Source of the DNA: Streptosporangium becharense
GTDB lineage: Bacteria > Actinomycetota > Actinomycetes > Streptosporangiales > Streptosporangiaceae
NCBI RefSeq assembly: GCF_014204985.1
Contig: NZ_JACHMP010000001.1
Span: 1,984,001 to 2,048,000 of the forward strand
Direction: 5' to 3'
Length of the DNA: 64,000 nt
Shown: positions 26,303-34,632 of the stretch, piece after piece
Layout: every line of letters begins with the position of its first letter
Numbering within the stretch: position 1 is the stretch's first letter
Made by a program: the position numbers and the translations under genes
Notes under the pieces: model-generated
What the model saw: only the letters and a program-made list of their open reading frames with translations
What the model was told of the DNA's origin: nothing
The model's database searches: none

Positions 26303-27309
26303 ACGTCGTCTCCTACCGCCCGAAGCCGGAGGAACTCGCCTACACCTTCGGCGGGCGTCCCGCCGTCGCCCGGATCCAGCCGGGCACGATCGTCGAGATG
26401 TACACCGAGGACTGCTTCGCCGGCCGGGTCACCTCGGTCGACGACCTGCCCTCGCGGGTCTGCGACTTCCCCTACCTCAACCCGGTGACGGGCCCCTTCC
26501 ACGTGGATGGCGCCGAACCCGGCGACACGCTGGCGCTGCACCTCGTCTGCGTCGAACCCGCCAGGGACTGGGCGGTCTCCACCACCTTCCCGCACTTCGG
26601 CGCGCTGACCGGCACCCACACCACCGCCATGCTGACCCCTCCGCTGGACGAGGTCGTCTGGCTCTACGACGTGGACGTCGCCGCCGGGGTGGTCCGCTAC
26701 CACGCCCGCAGGAGCGACTTCACCGCCGAGCTCCCGCTCGACCCGATGCACGGCACGGTCGGCGTCGCACCCGGGGCGTCCGAGGCGCGGATGACCATCA
26801 CCCCGGACGCCCACGGCGGCAACATGGACTCCCCCGAACTGCGCGCCGGAGTGACCGTCTACCTGGGGGTCAACGTCTCCGGCGGGCTGTTCGCGATCGG
26901 CGACGGGCACGCCCGCCAGGGGCACGGCGAGGTGTGCGGCACGGCCGTGGAGACGGCGATGAACACCGTCGTCGCCGTGGAGCTGATCAAGGGTGTGATC
27001 ACCCCGTGGCCCCGGATGGAGGACGACGCCCACCTCATGTCGACCGGCTCGGCCCGCCCGCTGGAGGACGCCTACCGGATCAGCCAGCACGACCTGGTCA
27101 CCTGGGCCGCCTACCTCACCGGCCTGGACGTCCTGGACGCCTACCAGCTGGTCAGCCAGATCGGCGAGGCCCCGGTCGGCAACGTCTGCGACACCAACTA
27201 CACGATGGTCGCCCGGCTCCCCAAGTCCGTCCTCGGCGGACCCGCCGTCTACGAGTCGGCCCACGACCGGCTGCGCGCGCTGGGCCGGGAGTACCTGGCC
27301 CAGCGCTGA
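26299..27309 (+). CDS. Acetamidase/formamidase family protein
   Basis: 336 residues of the FmdA/AmdA family, which hydrolyses formamide or short amides to ammonia and acid. Family features include EPGDTLALHLV, the strongly conserved HGGNMDSPELRAGVTVYLGVNVSGGLFAIGDGHARQGHGEVCGTAVET with metal-binding His/Asp, and QIGEAPVGNVCDTNYTMVARLPK. It is translationally coupled to the upstream permease, which forms an amide uptake and nitrogen-release unit. Confidence 0.9.
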   Translation: MNVVSYRPKPEELAYTFGGRPAVARIQPGTIVEMYTEDCFAGRVTSVDDLPSRVCDFPYLNPVTGPFHVDGAEPGDTLALHLVCVEPARDWAVSTTFPHFGALTGTHTTAMLTPPLDEVVWLYDVDVAAGVVRYHARRSDFTAELPLDPMHGTVGVAPGASEARMTITPDAHGGNMDSPELRAGVTVYLGVNVSGGLFAIGDGHARQGHGEVCGTAVETAMNTVVAVELIKGVITPWPRMEDDAHLMSTGSARPLEDAYRISQHDLVTWAAYLTGLDVLDAYQLVSQIGEAPVGNVCDTNYTMVARLPKSVLGGPAVYESAHDRLRALGREYLAQR

Positions 27310-27356
27310 CCCACCGCGCCGCCGCGTCGTGGACGGGACCGGCCGGACGGGCCCGT

Positions 27357-28274
27357 TCAGACGGGGTCGTATCCGGCCGAGGTCTCCCCCGCGCAGGCGG
27401 CGACGATGTCCTCGCAGATCGCGTGGGTCACCAGGGCGTCGCCGGCGTCGACGACGGCGCCGGAGCGGACGGCGTCCAGGAACGCGAGGCAGGCCCCCTC
27501 GATGCCGCGCTGCCGGGCGACCGGGGTCCAGTCGCCGCGGCGGGTCAGGGTCTCGCCGCCCGTGTGGTCGATCACGTCGGCCAGGTTGACCACCCGGCGC
27601 TTGACGCCGCCGCCCATGACCTCCACGGTCTCCTCGGCGCTGCCGCTCACCCTGCTCATGACGCCGAACGCGGTGAAACCGTCACCGGAGAGTTCCAGTG
27701 TCACGTGCTCCAGCAGGCCGTCGACCACCCGGGTGCGGATGCCGGTGTGCCGCACCTCACCGGGGACCAGGAACCTGAGCGTGTCGACGACGTGGATGAA
27801 GTCGTCGTAGACGACGATCCGCGGATCGTCGGGGTGGCCCGCCCGGTTCTTCTCCATGATCACCAGGTCGCGCGGCAGGTCGCGCAGGGCCGCGTAGGAC
27901 GGGGCCCTGCGGCGGTTGAACCCGACGAACAGTGAGCGTTCCGTCTCCCGCGCCAGCAGGACCAGGCGCTCGCACTCGGCGAAGGTGTAGGCGATCGGCT
28001 TGTCCAGGTAGACGTGGACGCCCGCCCGCAGCAACGGCTCCACGACCTCGACGTGGGCACCGGTGGCCGCGTGCACGAAGGCCGCCTCGACCCCCGCGTC
28101 CAGCACGCCGGCCACCGAGGTGAACCGGCGTCCCACCCGGTAGGCGTCGCCCAGGCGGTCGAGCGTGGCGCGGTCACGGGTGCACAGGTGGAGGTCGAGG
28201 CCGGGGGTCGCGGCGAGGACCGGCAGGTACGCCTTCTCCGCGATGTCCCCCAGGCCGATGACGGCGATCTTCAT
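27357..28274 (-). CDS. Gfo/Idh/MocA family oxidoreductase
   Basis: 305 residues. The N-terminal Rossmann fold has MKIAVIGLGDIAEKAYLPVLA (GxGxxA) and the family's Lys-Pro motif in VYLDKPIAY. The C-terminal beta-sheet domain begins near YDDFIHVVDTLRFL, with the expected Asp/His. Substrates of the family are sugars, inositols or related alcohols; none is indicated here. The ATG at 28274 starts the first beta strand; no family resemblance exists upstream. Convergent with the amidase. Confidence 0.88.
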   Translation of the reverse strand: MKIAVIGLGDIAEKAYLPVLAATPGLDLHLCTRDRATLDRLGDAYRVGRRFTSVAGVLDAGVEAAFVHAATGAHVEVVEPLLRAGVHVYLDKPIAYTFAECERLVLLARETERSLFVGFNRRRAPSYAALRDLPRDLVIMEKNRAGHPDDPRIVVYDDFIHVVDTLRFLVPGEVRHTGIRTRVVDGLLEHVTLELSGDGFTAFGVMSRVSGSAEETVEVMGGGVKRRVVNLADVIDHTGGETLTRRGDWTPVARQRGIEGACLAFLDAVRSGAVVDAGDALVTHAICEDIVAACAGETSAGYDPV

Positions 28275-28334
28275 ACCCGAAGCGTACGGCGCGCGCCGCC
28301 CGGCGCCACGCGGGTACCGCGTCCGGTGCTCCGG

Positions 28335-28530
28335 CAACCGACGCCTCGGTGACCGGCCGTACCGCGGTGCCGTACAGAACCGTGCGCACCGTGGTCGGAC
28401 CGACCGCGTCCTCACCGATCTGCTCGTCGATCCGCGTCACGAGGTCGCGCAGGCTCGGCCGGCCCTTGTCGAGGTGCAGCCCCCGCAACCGGGTGCTCAG
28501 CGCACGCAGCGCGACCTGCGCGGGAGAGAA
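28335..28530 (-). pseudogene. Remnant of an XRE-type regulator (N-terminal part only)
   Basis: Between the dehydratase-like gene and the Gfo/Idh gene, a frame reads RALSTRLRGLHLDKGRPSL then RDLVTRIDEQIGEDAVG and TTVRTVLYGTAVRPVTEAS. This resembles the N-terminal helix-turn-helix of actinomycete XRE/TPR regulators. It has no credible start codon, and the sequence loses resemblance after RPVTEAS, running into the start region of the next gene. I read it as the 5' piece of a decayed regulator. Weak call. Confidence 0.4.
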
Positions 28531-28543
28531 GTCCCGGCACCGC

Positions 28544-29488
28544 TCAGGCCGCCGCCGCCAGGCGTCCGCGCCACCAGGTGACCGTCTCGGCCAGCGCCTC
28601 GTCCATCGGGGTCGGCTCCATCCCGAAGGCGGATCGGAAAGCGGTGGAGTCGACGACGAAGGGACGCGTGAACTGGTACCGGATCTCCTCTATCTCGCCG
28701 ATCATCGTGGAGAACACGCCCGCGGCGCGCAGCAGCCAATGAGGCATGGCCCGGACCCCGGGGTTCGGCACCCCGGCGATCGCGCACAGGCGCTCGGCGA
28801 CCTCGCGTATCGTCATCGGGTCGACCGTCGGGACGTGCCAGGCCCGGCCCCAGGCGCGGTCGTCCGCACCGGCCGCGGCCAGGGCCCGCGCGACGTCGGG
28901 CACGTACGTCCAGCTGTGCGGCTGGGCGGGGTCGCCGACGAAGCGGACGGGCTTTCCGGCCAGGAGCTTCGGGACGAACCTGTCGCCCAGGTGCGACTGG
29001 TCGAGGCAGCCCGGCCCGAAGTAGTCGGAGGCGCGCACCTCGGTCACCCGGACCCGCCCGGCCCGGTGCGCCGCCAGGGCCTCCTCCCACAGGCGGACCC
29101 GGATTCCGCCCTTGACGCTGGGCGGGGTCAGCGGGTCGTCCTCCGTCATCGGCGCGTCGGGGGCGGCGTAGACGTAGAGGTTGCCGAGGATGACGTATCC
29201 GGCGCCGGTGGCCTCGGCCGCCGCCAGCAGTGAGGCCGCGAGCGGCGGCCAGTCGCCCGCCCAGCGGTGGTAGGGCGGGTTGACGCAGTTGTAGAGGACG
29301 GCGGCGTCCTGGGTCAGGCCGGTCAGTCGTTCCCGGTCGGCCGCGTCGGCGGCGACCCGCCGGATCCCGGGCAGGTCGGGCCCCGATCCCGATCTGCTGA
29401 TCAGGACCACCTCGTGCCCCTGTCCGGCGAGCAGCCCGGCGAGTTGGGAGCCGACCTGTCCGGCGCCCGCGATCACGTGCTTGGTCAT
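28544..29488 (-). CDS. NAD-dependent epimerase/dehydratase family protein
   Basis: 314 residues of the extended short-chain dehydrogenase fold. The nucleotide-binding motif is HVIAGAGQVGSQLAGLLAGQG, and NLYVYAAPDAPMTEDDPL holds the position of the active-site region (Tyr in VYA). HSWTYVPDVARAL is the typical late motif. The substrate is unknown. GGAAG upstream of the ATG at 29488 supports the start. It is divergent from a TetR gene, with two matching operators between, and is the likely repressed target. Confidence 0.87.
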   Translation of the reverse strand: MTKHVIAGAGQVGSQLAGLLAGQGHEVVLISRSGSGPDLPGIRRVAADAADRERLTGLTQDAAVLYNCVNPPYHRWAGDWPPLAASLLAAAEATGAGYVILGNLYVYAAPDAPMTEDDPLTPPSVKGGIRVRLWEEALAAHRAGRVRVTEVRASDYFGPGCLDQSHLGDRFVPKLLAGKPVRFVGDPAQPHSWTYVPDVARALAAAGADDRAWGRAWHVPTVDPMTIREVAERLCAIAGVPNPGVRAMPHWLLRAAGVFSTMIGEIEEIRYQFTRPFVVDSTAFRSAFGMEPTPMDEALAETVTWWRGRLAAAA

Positions 29489-29603
29489 GGGTGTTCTTCC
29501 TTTCCGTTGCTTCGAGGGGAGTGCCGTCCGTGTCGAGGAGAGTCCCGTCTCCTTCGAGACGGGCACCGTCACGGGAGCTCCTTGGAGATTGCCGTTCCCT
29601 TTC

Positions 29604-29618
29604 GAGAGCAATGCTCTC
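29604..29618. promoter_or_regulatory. TetR operator 1
   Basis: GAGAGCAATGCTCTC is a perfect 15-bp palindrome around a central base, in the gap between the divergent dehydratase and TetR genes. Confidence 0.75.
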
Positions 29619-29639
29619 TGTTTGGAGCACCGTTCGTCA

Positions 29640-29652
29640 AGAGCAGTGCTCT
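29640..29652. promoter_or_regulatory. TetR operator 2
   Basis: AGAGCAGTGCTCT shares its core with operator 1. The centres are 35 bp apart, close to three and a third helical turns. The site overlaps the likely promoter of the TetR gene, so autorepression is expected. Confidence 0.75.
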
Positions 29653-29685
29653 CGTTTTTTCTCAGCGCTCTGCTAAGGTCGGGCC

Positions 29686-30387
29686 ATGAGTGTGAGCCGT
29701 ACCGCGCGAGAGCGGGTCAGGGCCGAGCTGACCCGTGAGATCACCGACGTCGCACGCAGGCAACTGGCCGCCGAAGGCGCCGCCGGGCTGTCGCTGCGCG
29801 CGGTCGCCCGGGAGATGGGCATGGTCTCCTCGGCGATCTACCGCTACTTCCCGTCACGGGACGATCTGCTCACCGCCCTGATCATCGACGGCTACAACGC
29901 CGTCGGCGAGGTCGTGGAGCAGGCCGACGCCGCCCTGCCCCGCGAGGACCACGCCGGCCGGTGGCTGGCGGTCTGCCACGCCGTACGCGACTGGGCGTTG
30001 GCCCACCCCCACGAGTACGCCCTGCTGTACGGCTCACCCGTCCCCGGCTACCAGGCCCCGCAGGACACCGTCGGCCCGGCCACCCGCGACACCCTCGTCT
30101 ACGGCCGGATCGTCGCCGACGCCCTCCACGCCGGAACCCTGAACCCGCCGGCTCCCCATCCGCCCACCCCGCCGTCCTTCGCCGAGGACGCCGCCCGGGT
30201 GCGCGAGATGATCCCCGGCGCTCCCGACGAGGTGATCGTCCTCGCCCTCAACGCCTGGACCGGCCTGTTCGGCTGGATCAGCTTCGAACTCTTCGGCCAG
30301 TTCGACAACGCGATCCTCGACCGCGCCGCGGCCTTCGACTACGCCATGCGCTGCCACGCCGCCGCCCTGGGCCTGCCCGCCCGGTAG
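29686..30387 (+). CDS. TetR family transcriptional repressor
   Basis: 233 residues. The N-terminal helix-turn-helix reads ITDVARRQLAAEGAAGLSLRAVAREMGMVSSAIYRYFPSRDDLLTALI. The C-terminal ligand domain matches the TetR_C_33-like type (WALAHPHEYALLYGSPVPGYQAP, WTGLFGWISFELFGQF). It is divergent from the NAD-dependent dehydratase gene, and two copies of the same palindrome lie between them. A short leader of only a few bases (CTAAGG just before the ATG) suggests a near-leaderless message. Confidence 0.92.
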   Translation: MSVSRTARERVRAELTREITDVARRQLAAEGAAGLSLRAVAREMGMVSSAIYRYFPSRDDLLTALIIDGYNAVGEVVEQADAALPREDHAGRWLAVCHAVRDWALAHPHEYALLYGSPVPGYQAPQDTVGPATRDTLVYGRIVADALHAGTLNPPAPHPPTPPSFAEDAARVREMIPGAPDEVIVLALNAWTGLFGWISFELFGQFDNAILDRAAAFDYAMRCHAAALGLPAR

Positions 30388-30585
30388 ACCCCGCGACGAC
30401 TCCGCGGCATGACCGCTTCCAGCGCGGAAGAGCCGTGCCGCAGCGCTGTCCGCGACACCGTCCATGGCGCACGGTCCGCGACGCATGGTCCGCGATCAGA
30501 CGATGACTTCTATGGGATTCACGCCGTTTTCGCGTCTGACGTGATAGATGAAATGAATCGGCCCGCAGAGGGACACTCCCCATAG

Positions 30586-32799
30586 GTGAGAGGCGTATCC
30601 GATTCCATGGTGGACAGTCCCATTCACGGCGAAGGCGTCACGGTCCGCGCGCTCTTCGAGCGGAATTCCTTCGCACTGGACTACTACCAGCGGGAATACA
30701 CCTGGACCCGTCACGAGGTCGGCACACTGATCGACGACCTCAGCCGGCGCTTCCTCGACCAGTGGGACCCCTTACGGGAAAACGACGAGGTCGGCGATTA
30801 CGCCCCGTATTTCCTCGGCCCCTACGTCTACCACGAGAGCGACGGCCGCACGTTCCTCGTCGACGGCCAGCAACGCGTCACGACGCTGCACCTCCTGCTG
30901 ATCTACCTCCGGCAGCTGCTGCTCGACCAGGAGAAGTGGATCTACGCTGACGAACTGGAGGGGCTCACCTACACGGCCCGGCACGGCAAACGGAGTTTCA
31001 AGGTCGGCAGCTCCGAGGAGCTGGCCCGCGCGCAGCTGCTCAACTCCCTGGTCACCGACTGGAACGGGCTGAAGGGCTTCACGCTGCCCGAGGACGCCCA
31101 CGTCTCCGTGCGGAACCTGCACGACCGGAGCAGGGAGATCGACGAGGACTTCCCCGAGAGGTTGCGCGACGAGGCCCTGGTCCCGTTCGTCCGGTGGCTG
31201 CTCGACCGGGTGTGCCTGGTCGGCATCCGGGCCCTCGACCAGGAGAACGGCCGCGAGATCTTCGTGTCCATGAACGACCGGGGGCTCCGGCTGAGCCACG
31301 TCGACCTGCTGAAGGGCCACCTGTTCCGGCGGGTCAGCCCGCGGGCACGCGAGGAGCTGGGCAGGGCGTGGGCCGACATGCTGGCCCGCCTCACCACCGC
31401 GGAGACGGACTCCCCCGACGCCGGCACACCCAGCGCCTACGTCCGCTCCTTCCTCCTGGCGCGGTACGCGCACTTCGACGAGGCGTCCGCGGACGCCGCC
31501 GAGATCGGGCGGGCCGCCCACGAGTGGATCCTTCGCAACGAGGTCCAGCTCGGCCTCGACCACCCGGCGGGCGCCCGGGACTTCGTCGAGCGGCTCACCG
31601 AGGTCTCCGAGCGCTACTGCGTGCTGCTCCGGGCCCGCCAGGACTACCGGCCCGACCTCGCCGCCGTCTTCTTCAACGGGTACAACGGCATCGACGACCA
31701 GTTCACGTTGCTGCTCTCCGTCGTCTCCCCCGACGACACCGACGCGGTCTTCCTCCAGAAGTGCTCGATGGCCGCGGCGTTCCTCGATCTCGTCTACGTG
31801 CGCCGGTGCGTCAACAACCTGCCGGTGCAGCGCCGGGACCTCGACCAGATCGTCCGGCGGCTGATCCCGCTGCTGCGGATCTGCCGGACGGCCGACGACG
31901 TCGCCGCGGTCCTCGGCCGGGAGACCTCCCTGCTGGAGTACGACTTCCGGGAGATCGTCTCCTTCGGGCTCCGGGCGAACAACCGCCGCCTGGTCCGCTA
32001 CCTGCTCGCGCGGATGACCGCCCACGTCCAGCGCGCGTGCGAGGGGGGAGACCACGACTACGACTTCCTCCAGGGACGTCGCGACTACGAGATCGAGCAC
32101 ATCTGGGCCAACCGCTTCGAGCGCTACCGCGCCGAGGTCGAGACCACCGCGGAGTTCCATCTCCGGCGCAACCGCCTCGGTGCCCTGCTCCTGCTGCCCA
32201 AGTCGGTCAACGCGAGCTTCCGGGACGACCCCTACGAGCGCAAGCTGGAGCACTACTACGCCGAGAACAGGCTCGCGGCCTCCCTGCACCCCAAGAGCCG
32301 CCTGCGGAACACACCGTTCACCAAATATCTCAAGGCCTCAGGCCTGGACAGCGCGTTCCGGCCCTGCCCGGAGTTCGGCGTCCGGGAGATCGAGTTGCGG
32401 CAGCACCTCTACCGGCTCCTCTGCGAGGAGATCTGGAACCCGGACAGACTCGGGTTCCGGCTGCCGGTGATCGGGGTTCCCGCCGAACGCCCCACTGCCC
32501 GCCGCCGCTACGGCGTCGAGGTCACCGACCTGATCGCGGCTGGCCTGATACCGCCGAACGCCAAGATCTTCCGTACGGTCAAGGGCGAGGTCCACTTCGC
32601 GACCGTCGAGGAGGACGGGACGATCCGGCTGGACACCGGACAGCCCTTCCCCTCCCTGTCGGCCGCCGGGGCCGCGGTCGCCGGGACCAGGGCGTGCGCC
32701 GGCTGGGACGTCTGGCGGATCGAGCGCGACGGCGTCGCGATCCCGCTGAAACGTCTCCGTGAGGAGGCCATCAACCGCGGTCTGGTCACCGTGCCCTGA
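30586..32799 (+). CDS. DUF262-DUF1524-RAMA protein, predicted modification-dependent nuclease
   Basis: A 737-residue protein. Residues 15-330 form a DUF262 (GmrS/ParB-like) domain with YQREYTW and the nucleotide-handling motif DGQQR (93-97). A long helical middle follows. Near 495-545 is the DUF1524 HNH nuclease core, EIEHIWANRFE (H505) with RNRLGALLLLP downstream (N529). The last 90 residues (about 641-728) match the RAMA domain: VTDLIAAGLIPPNAKIF, a TVEEDGTIRLD strand and GWDVWRIERDG. RAMA is thought to read modified DNA. GmrSD, BrxU and SspE are the closest known defence relatives of the first two domains. The start is uncertain (GTG here or ATG at 30607; neither has a good ribosome site). 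Confidence 0.88.
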   Translation: MRGVSDSMVDSPIHGEGVTVRALFERNSFALDYYQREYTWTRHEVGTLIDDLSRRFLDQWDPLRENDEVGDYAPYFLGPYVYHESDGRTFLVDGQQRVTTLHLLLIYLRQLLLDQEKWIYADELEGLTYTARHGKRSFKVGSSEELARAQLLNSLVTDWNGLKGFTLPEDAHVSVRNLHDRSREIDEDFPERLRDEALVPFVRWLLDRVCLVGIRALDQENGREIFVSMNDRGLRLSHVDLLKGHLFRRVSPRAREELGRAWADMLARLTTAETDSPDAGTPSAYVRSFLLARYAHFDEASADAAEIGRAAHEWILRNEVQLGLDHPAGARDFVERLTEVSERYCVLLRARQDYRPDLAAVFFNGYNGIDDQFTLLLSVVSPDDTDAVFLQKCSMAAAFLDLVYVRRCVNNLPVQRRDLDQIVRRLIPLLRICRTADDVAAVLGRETSLLEYDFREIVSFGLRANNRRLVRYLLARMTAHVQRACEGGDHDYDFLQGRRDYEIEHIWANRFERYRAEVETTAEFHLRRNRLGALLLLPKSVNASFRDDPYERKLEHYYAENRLAASLHPKSRLRNTPFTKYLKASGLDSAFRPCPEFGVREIELRQHLYRLLCEEIWNPDRLGFRLPVIGVPAERPTARRRYGVEVTDLIAAGLIPPNAKIFRTVKGEVHFATVEEDGTIRLDTGQPFPSLSAAGAAVAGTRACAGWDVWRIERDGVAIPLKRLREEAINRGLVTVP

Positions 32800-33285
32800 C
32801 GTCCCGCCGGACGGTGCACCGGACCGTCGGCGCCCCTGACCGGCCGCCGATCCGCAGGCGGGCACGTGGTCGAGGGGGACAGCCCGGACGATGCACCGGA
32901 CCGTGCGGCCCTCACCCCGCCCGCGCTCGCGCGTCCCCCACTCCAGCGCCACCTCCCGGACGATCAGCAGGCCGCGACCGTCTTCGGCGTCCGCCGCCCT
33001 CCGGACGTGAGGCGCGGAGAACGCCGAACCCGGGTCGCCGACCTCCACGTGGACGACGTCCGCCGTCGCGGTGACGGTGAGACCGATGAGATCACCCGCC
33101 CCGGCGCCGGAGTGCCTGGTCGCGTTCGTCACCAGTTCCGAGGTGACCAGCACGACGTCGTCGATCGCGGGATGGTCGTCCCCGAGCCACCCGCGCACCT
33201 CGGAACGGGCACGCGGGACCGGCTCGCGGACACCGGGCAGGTCGATCCGGCCGACGATCCTCGGCCCCGGACTCGCCGTTTTCAT
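32338..33285 (-). CDS. HATPase_c (RsbW/anti-sigma-type) regulator with long antisense tail
   Basis: The first 140 residues are a HATPase_c_2 domain as in anti-sigma kinases: VLVTSELVTNATRHSG (N box), VHVEVGDPG (G1 box) and DGRGLLIVREVALEWG (G2 box). Family members end just after the strand TVRCIVRAV. Here the frame stays open for another 150 residues, antisense to the RAMA end of the DUF262 gene, and that tail has no recognisable domain. The tail may be an artefact of a lost stop codon. It is divergent from the XRE/DUF397 pair, the whiJ-type arrangement of actinomycetes. Confidence 0.78.
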   Translation of the reverse strand: MKTASPGPRIVGRIDLPGVREPVPRARSEVRGWLGDDHPAIDDVVLVTSELVTNATRHSGAGAGDLIGLTVTATADVVHVEVGDPGSAFSAPHVRRAADAEDGRGLLIVREVALEWGTRERGRGEGRTVRCIVRAVPLDHVPACGSAAGQGRRRSGAPSGGTSGHGDQTAVDGLLTETFQRDRDAVALDPPDVPAGARPGPGDRGPGGRQGGEGLSGVQPDRPVLLDGREVDLALDRTEDLGVRRYQASRDQVGDLDAVAAAGSGAFGGNPDHRQPEPESVRVPDLLAEEPVEVLPQLDLPDAELRAGPERAVQA

Positions 33286-33443
33286 GGCTTCACCCACTTG
33301 GAGATCCATTCGGGGAGACATTCCCCGGTTGACCCTCCGGCGATCCCAAACAGTCGCCACATTCGGTAGCGGATCGAATTCGATCAGCTATGAACAGTTT
33401 CGGTGAAAGGCATGTTGAAACGCCGATTCCCCCGGGAGGCGGA

Positions 33444-34271
33444 ATGCCGAAGGAAAGCGACCTGTGCCCATCCGATTCCCCCACCGCCCTTTTCGGTTTC
33501 GAACTGCGGAGGCACCGCAAGACCCGGGGGTGGTCCCAGATCCGGCTGTCGAAGGCCGTACCCTACTCCGTGGGAACGATCAGCATGATCGAGACCGCGA
33601 AACGGTCACCGTCGGAGCAGTTCGCCCGGCACTGCGATGAGGCACTGGAGGCGGAGGGAGCGCTGATGCGGCTCTGGCCGATGGTCAGCCACGCCTCGGC
33701 CCCGCCCTGGTTCCGTCCGTGGCTCGACGTGGAGGCGACGGCGGAGGCGCTGCGCACCTGGGAACCGCTGATCATGCCGGGCCTGCTCCAGACGGAGGAG
33801 TACGCCAGGGCCATTCTCAGCGGCGAGATCGGGGTGACTCCCGAGCAGGTCGAGGAGCAGGTGTCCACCCGGATGGAACGTCAGTCCATTCTCAGACGTC
33901 CCAGACCGCCCTTCTTCTGGGTGGTGATCGACGAAGCGGTCCTCCACCGCCCGATCGGGAGCCCCAGGGTGATGGCGGCCCAACTGGAGCACCTCCTTGC
34001 GGCCGGGCAGACTCCCCGGCTCACCATTCAGGTTCTTCCCCTCAACGCCTACTCGACGACCGGCCTCGCCGGAGGATTCGCCATCGCACAAACGCAGGGT
34101 GCCTTCGACACGGCATATGTCGAATCCGCCGGAGTAATGAGCCGGGTGACGGAACGACCAGAAGATGTCCGCACCTTGATATATAGATATGAGGGGATTC
34201 GTTCCGAAGCATTGTCACAGCGCGAGTCCCTAGAGCTGATCAAGGAGACGCTACCGCGATGGACGAACTGA
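33444..34271 (+). CDS. XRE-family regulator with DUF5753 (WhiJ-like)
   Basis: 275 residues. The helix-turn-helix (LRRHRKTRGWSQIRLSKAVPYSVGTISMIETAKRSPS) is followed by the DUF5753 domain (TWEPLIMPGLLQTEEYARAIL, FFWVVIDEAVLHRPIG, LTIQVLPLNAYSTTGLAGGFAI). GGAGG four bases before the ATG at 33444 fixes the start; 18 upstream codons are open but have no such site. It overlaps the DUF397 gene. WhiJ-type regulators and DUF397 proteins act as pairs in development and antibiotic control, and some behave like toxin-antitoxin systems. Confidence 0.92.
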   Translation: MPKESDLCPSDSPTALFGFELRRHRKTRGWSQIRLSKAVPYSVGTISMIETAKRSPSEQFARHCDEALEAEGALMRLWPMVSHASAPPWFRPWLDVEATAEALRTWEPLIMPGLLQTEEYARAILSGEIGVTPEQVEEQVSTRMERQSILRRPRPPFFWVVIDEAVLHRPIGSPRVMAAQLEHLLAAGQTPRLTIQVLPLNAYSTTGLAGGFAIAQTQGAFDTAYVESAGVMSRVTERPEDVRTLIYRYEGIRSEALSQRESLELIKETLPRWTN

Positions 34272-34471
34272 CCCAGGAGATCACCTCCACCACATGGCGC
34301 AGGTCCACCCTGTCGGGGCCCGACGGCGGTAACTGCGTCGAGGTCGCCTCCCTCTCCCGCGGTCGCCGGGGTGTCCGCGACAGCAAGGACCCGGACGGTC
34401 CCGTCCTGGTCTTCGGCTCCGGCGAATGGAGTGCGTTCCTCACGGCCGTGAAGGACGGCGCCTTCGGCTGA
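34259..34471 (+). CDS. DUF397 protein
   Basis: 70 residues matching the DUF397 pattern: TWRRSTLSGPDGGNCVEVASL, VRDSKDPDGPVLVF and WSAFLTAVKDGAFG. It overlaps the end of the XRE gene by 13 bp and is preceded by AAGGAG. DUF397 proteins bind or modulate their cognate XRE partner. The 160-bp gap that follows, up to the convergent alditol oxidase gene, shows no gene. Confidence 0.93.
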   Translation: MDELTQEITSTTWRRSTLSGPDGGNCVEVASLSRGRRGVRDSKDPDGPVLVFGSGEWSAFLTAVKDGAFG

Positions 34472-34632
34472 CCGTCACCCCCGGCGGCGAGTGAAGCCTC
34501 GCGGCGGGAAGCCTCACGGTCTCCGGCACGAACCCGACACCTTCCGGTGCCGCCCAACGCAGTCCGGCCCCTTCCCTCGCCGCATCGCGGGAGGCGTCCG
34601 GCGCCATCGGTGAGACGACCACCGGCACGCCC

